Origin: Chloroflexi bacterium ADurb.Bin180
GTDB taxonomy: Bacteria; Chloroflexota; Anaerolineae; UBA2200
Length of the DNA stretch: 64,000 bases
Reading direction: 5' to 3'
NCBI GenBank assembly: GCA_002070215.1
Contig: MWCV01000003.1
Location: 62,001-126,000 of the forward strand
Within the stretch, counting starts at the first letter, position 1; each line of letters begins with the position of its first letter. Below, one piece after another: positions 61,269 through 64,000 of this stretch. The position numbers and the translations under genes are program-made. The notes beneath the pieces were generated by a model that was not told the origin of the DNA, did no database searches, and saw only the letters and a list, made by a program, of their open reading frames with translations.

Positions 61269-62420
61269 ATGGCTGCAGAAGTACTAACCTACCTGAGGAT
61301 AATCAAAAAGCGTTGGTGGTTGATCGTGCTGCTGTTCGTTGTCACCACGGCGGTGATCCTGCTGAGTTCGCTCCGTGAGAAGCCGGTCTACCAGGCCTAC
61401 GTTCGGCTCCAGGTGATCGCCCCAGAATCACAGGAGGTGTCGCTGTTCAGTACAGCCAAAGCCTCCAGCATCGCCGAAGAGATCGTCGCGGTCCAGGTTC
61501 AGTTCGACGCCGCGCTGCACAGCTACTATGTCGCCTGGCAGACCATCAACGACCTGAACCTTGGTGTTTCTGCGGCCAAGCTGCTCGAGGGGCTGTCGGT
61601 CAGCGCCGAGGAAGAGTTCCTGCACGTGACCTTCACGGCGGACAACCCCCTCGACGTTGAGGCTATCGCCACCAGGCACGTTGAGAACGCCTTCAAATAC
61701 TATGCCCAGATTCGCGCCAAGTCGGCCAGTGTGGCCCTCTCGTTCATTCAGCAGCAGCTCAGCGACGAAGAGAAGACACTTGCTTCAGCCCAGAGCGAGC
61801 TCCTCACTTTCAAGATCAATCACAACCTGGACTCGCTCTCCCGCGAGATCCTGGCGCTCCAGGATCAGTTGCGCGACCTGCGCCTGGTGAGAGCACGCCT
61901 TACCGCCGACCGCGAGCGGGAGCAGGCCATTGCCAGCAAGTACCGCGAGCAGGCAGCCAAGGCCGACCCCAAGAAGCCAACGCTTGACTATGAGACCCTG
62001 GCTCTGGAGAAAGATGCAGTGGTCGCCGGCATCCTCGCCCAGGAGGCCCAGTATGACCACATGATCGACGAACAGAGAGCGCGCCTGGAGGAGCTGCTCA
62101 AGCTGTCCACCGAGTACGATACACTCGTACGGAACGTGACCCGCTCGCAATCGAACTATGGCTTTCTGGCGGACAAAGAGAACGAGGCCCGCCTGAAGGA
62201 AAAGCAGGCCACCAACGTGAGCTTTATTCAGATTGTCGAGCCAGCGCGCATGCCAGACCGACCAGCCGCCTCACGCACTCCCAAGATGCTCGCCATTGGA
62301 GTGGTGCTGAGCCTGATCGCTGGCGTGATCCTTACCTTTGTGTTCGAGTTCGTGTCACTGCTGTTTGTTTCAGCGCGGTCGGCATCCTCAAGCCTGCCAG
62401 GCAAGGAAGGGCATGCCTGA
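61269..62420 (+). CDS. Wzz/chain-length determinant-type protein, no kinase domain
   Basis: ATG 61269 follows AGGAAGGAGA (from 61254); the longer upstream frame lies inside the previous gene. The 383-residue protein has two helices near the ends (about residues 16-40 and 335-365), a large external part with a coiled coil at about 150-290, and the C-proximal ARMPDRPAASRTP motif before helix 2 that is typical of Wzz. No Walker A or tyrosine-kinase domain is present, so kinase control, if any, is encoded elsewhere. It would set polymer length with the polymerase. Confidence 0.9.
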   Translation: MAAEVLTYLRIIKKRWWLIVLLFVVTTAVILLSSLREKPVYQAYVRLQVIAPESQEVSLFSTAKASSIAEEIVAVQVQFDAALHSYYVAWQTINDLNLGVSAAKLLEGLSVSAEEEFLHVTFTADNPLDVEAIATRHVENAFKYYAQIRAKSASVALSFIQQQLSDEEKTLASAQSELLTFKINHNLDSLSREILALQDQLRDLRLVRARLTADREREQAIASKYREQAAKADPKKPTLDYETLALEKDAVVAGILAQEAQYDHMIDEQRARLEELLKLSTEYDTLVRNVTRSQSNYGFLADKENEARLKEKQATNVSFIQIVEPARMPDRPAASRTPKMLAIGVVLSLIAGVILTFVFEFVSLLFVSARSASSSLPGKEGHA

Positions 62421-63663
62421 TACGGACAAGACCACGATTCTGTACCTGGATACCGCCCCGGCTGTTGGCGGCTCGGTCATCAGCCTGCTGGAGCTGTTGA
62501 AGGGTCTGGACAAAGAGAGATACCAGCCACTCGTAGTATGCTTTGCCGAGCACCCCTATGTGCAGCGCTACGAACAGGCTGGTGCCCACGTCGTGGCCTG
62601 GAACGAATACGGGAGCCCGGATTACAGGCCATCCTGGGCCGGAGCGGTGCGCCAGACTGCGCCTGTGCAGCGATGGAAGGAAGGCCAGATCGGAGGAAGG
62701 CTGTATCACAGCCTCGGCTTTGGACTATGGCTGGCCCGGCGGGGTCTGCCCAGGGCGACCCGGTTGCTGAGCATCGCCAGAAAGAACAGGGCGGCTCTGG
62801 TCCACACGAACATCCGCGTCGGCCACGACCGGGAAGGGATCATCGCCGCCCGGCTGGGCCGGCTGCCCTGCGTGTGTCACGTACGCCATCAGGAAACGCT
62901 GGGCTGGTTCGACCGTCGGGTGGCCGACACGGTGGACCAGTTCATCTACATCTCGCAAGCGGTGCGGGAAAGCCATCTATCCTCTGGCATCGGACAGGAT
63001 AGAGGAAGGGTCGTGTACAACGGGCTGAACATCGCTGACTGGAACCGGGAGCTGAATCCAGCTCGAGGGCGAGAGCTGCTTGGCGTGGATCCCCGGGTTC
63101 CACTGGTGGGGATCGTGGGCCGCCTGGACTCGTGGAAAGGCCAACCCGTCTTTCTGCGTGCGATGGCCAGGCTGGGGGCCACGATGCCAGAAGTGCGCGG
63201 CGTTGTGGTAGGGGACGCGCCGCCTGAGCTGCCCGCCTATCGGCAGGAGCTTGAGCAACTGGCAGAACAGCTCGGCCTGGCCAGGACCGTCTCGTTTGTG
63301 CCTTTCCAGACCGAGCTGGCAGCCGTCATGTCCGCTCTGGATGTGGCTGTGCTGGCATCGACGTCGCCAGAGCCTTTCGGTCGGGTATTGATCGAAGCAA
63401 TGGCGGCTGGAAAACCAGTGGTTGCCAGCGACTCGGGAGCCTCGCGCGAAATCGTCGACGATGGTCAGCAGGGAATCCTGTTCCCTCCTGGTGACGACTT
63501 GGCGCTGGCCAACGCGCTCAACCGGCTCCTCAGCGACCGCAGTCTGGCCGCGGAGATGGGGGGCAGAGGCCAGAGGCGGGCCGCCGAACGCTTTGACTCT
63601 GCTCAGTATGTAGCGGGGGTAGAGGCGGTGTACCGTGATGTGCTCGCGAAGCACCAGCCGTGA
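62413..63663 (+). CDS. GT4 family glycosyltransferase
   Basis: I choose ATG 62413, overlapping the Wzz-like stop by eight bases, after AAGGAAGG. The 416-residue GT-B protein has LYLDTAPAVGGSVISLLELLKGL at the N-terminus, with a family-typical glycine-rich loop, then VHTNIRVGHDREGII. The donor domain follows: VGIVGRLDSWKGQPVFLRA, VVGDAPPELPAY, ASTSPEPFGRVLIEAMAAGKPVVA, SGASREIVDDGQQGIL, the EX7E-type motif being EPFGRVLIE. It transfers a sugar from NDP-sugar in the cytoplasm. Confidence 0.9.
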   Translation: MPDTDKTTILYLDTAPAVGGSVISLLELLKGLDKERYQPLVVCFAEHPYVQRYEQAGAHVVAWNEYGSPDYRPSWAGAVRQTAPVQRWKEGQIGGRLYHSLGFGLWLARRGLPRATRLLSIARKNRAALVHTNIRVGHDREGIIAARLGRLPCVCHVRHQETLGWFDRRVADTVDQFIYISQAVRESHLSSGIGQDRGRVVYNGLNIADWNRELNPARGRELLGVDPRVPLVGIVGRLDSWKGQPVFLRAMARLGATMPEVRGVVVGDAPPELPAYRQELEQLAEQLGLARTVSFVPFQTELAAVMSALDVAVLASTSPEPFGRVLIEAMAAGKPVVASDSGASREIVDDGQQGILFPPGDDLALANALNRLLSDRSLAAEMGGRGQRRAAERFDSAQYVAGVEAVYRDVLAKHQP

Positions 63664-63681
63664 CAAGTTCAAGGGGTAGTG

Positions 63682-64000
63682 GTGGCTGACACACAGGTTG
63701 CAAACCGCAAAACAGACTCACGGTTGTTGTGGCTCGGCGTCGTACTGACCGTAGCGGTTGGTGTAGTGATCGCAGCGGGGCTCGGCTCGGCGCTGATGTC
63801 CTCATCCTGGCAGTCGGCGATAAGAGTTGTCGGCCTGGGGGCCGTGGTGGTGGTCATCTTGCTCAAACCCATCTACGGTCTGCTATTGTGGCTGATACTG
63901 GAACCCTTTACCAGGTTCTGGTACCTCAGCATCCACGTACCGGCCGGCGTCCCCGACCTGAGCCTGAGCCGGCTCTCTGTGGCGATTCTGGCTGTAGTGT
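63682..64000 (+). CDS. Probable O-antigen polymerase/ligase-type membrane protein, 5' part
   Basis: From GTG 63682, preceded by AAGGGG at five bases, the frame is open to the right edge (106 codons; runs off the window). It has a hydrophobic helix at about residues 15-37 and a second at about 48-62, then a third around IYGLLLWLILEPF. The IHVPAGVPDLSLSRL segment is a pattern seen in the N-terminal part of O-antigen ligase/Wzy-type membrane proteins. Its place after Wzx, GT4 and Wzz-like genes supports a polymerase or ligase role. A GTG at 63679 gives a near-identical start. Confidence 0.7.
   Translation, partial: MADTQVANRKTDSRLLWLGVVLTVAVGVVIAAGLGSALMSSSWQSAIRVVGLGAVVVVILLKPIYGLLLWLILEPFTRFWYLSIHVPAGVPDLSLSRLSVAILAVV

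Overview
The window is one 64 kb stretch of GC-rich bacterial DNA. I read 46 protein-coding genes, all on the + strand, and no rRNA, tRNA, CRISPR array or intact mobile element. No gap between genes exceeds about 260 bases. Three secreted or membrane proteins carry Thr/Pro-rich linkers and one has dockerin-like repeats. Together with the very large set of GT39-type membrane glycosyltransferases and the Ig-like 'GTASD..SG' repeats, this suggests a Chloroflexota bacterium (Anaerolineae-like). That assignment is an inference from protein style; no marker gene is present.

Region 1 (1-11762) looks like an envelope sensing and surface module. It holds the end of an OmpR-type response regulator, a 1972-residue secreted protein made of Ig-like repeats, a membrane TPR protein, a membrane-anchored beta-propeller-like protein (the last two with Thr/Pro-rich tails), and a GAF-PAS histidine kinase that overlaps the propeller gene by one base.

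Region 2 (11763-48084) begins with a 261-base control region holding a perfect palindrome, a promoter-like pair and a direct repeat. Next is a small helix-turn-helix protein that looks like the DNA-binding half of an IS630 transposase, translationally coupled to a long run of closely spaced or overlapping genes. The run contains ten GT39/ArnT-like membrane glycosyltransferases and one related large membrane protein. It also has six GT2 enzymes of the kind that make polyprenyl-phosphate sugars (one fused to a methyltransferase), an ArnE/F-like four-helix membrane protein and a DUF2304 protein. Enzymes for sugars and modification include a sugar-nucleotidyltransferase, three NAD-dependent epimerases/reductases (one HpnA-like), an XrtA-type polysaccharide deacetylase, four radical SAM enzymes and a left-handed beta-helix acyltransferase. 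The working model is that GT2 enzymes charge a polyprenyl phosphate with sugars in the cytoplasm, the small membrane protein helps flip them, and the GT39 enzymes transfer them outside the membrane to a glycan, lipid or protein.

Region 3 (48085-55181) holds a zinc-ribbon methyltransferase and, behind the best promoter in the window, a 1974-residue secreted protein. That protein has two copies of an esterase-like alpha/beta-hydrolase module, three DNRLRE-like domains, Thr/Pro linkers and a dockerin-like C-terminus.

Region 4 (55209-64000) is a more conventional exopolysaccharide export module: a B12-binding radical SAM enzyme, a methyltransferase, a Wzx-type flippase, three GT4 glycosyltransferases, a Wzz-type chain-length protein without a kinase domain, and the start of a probable O-antigen polymerase/ligase that runs off the right edge.
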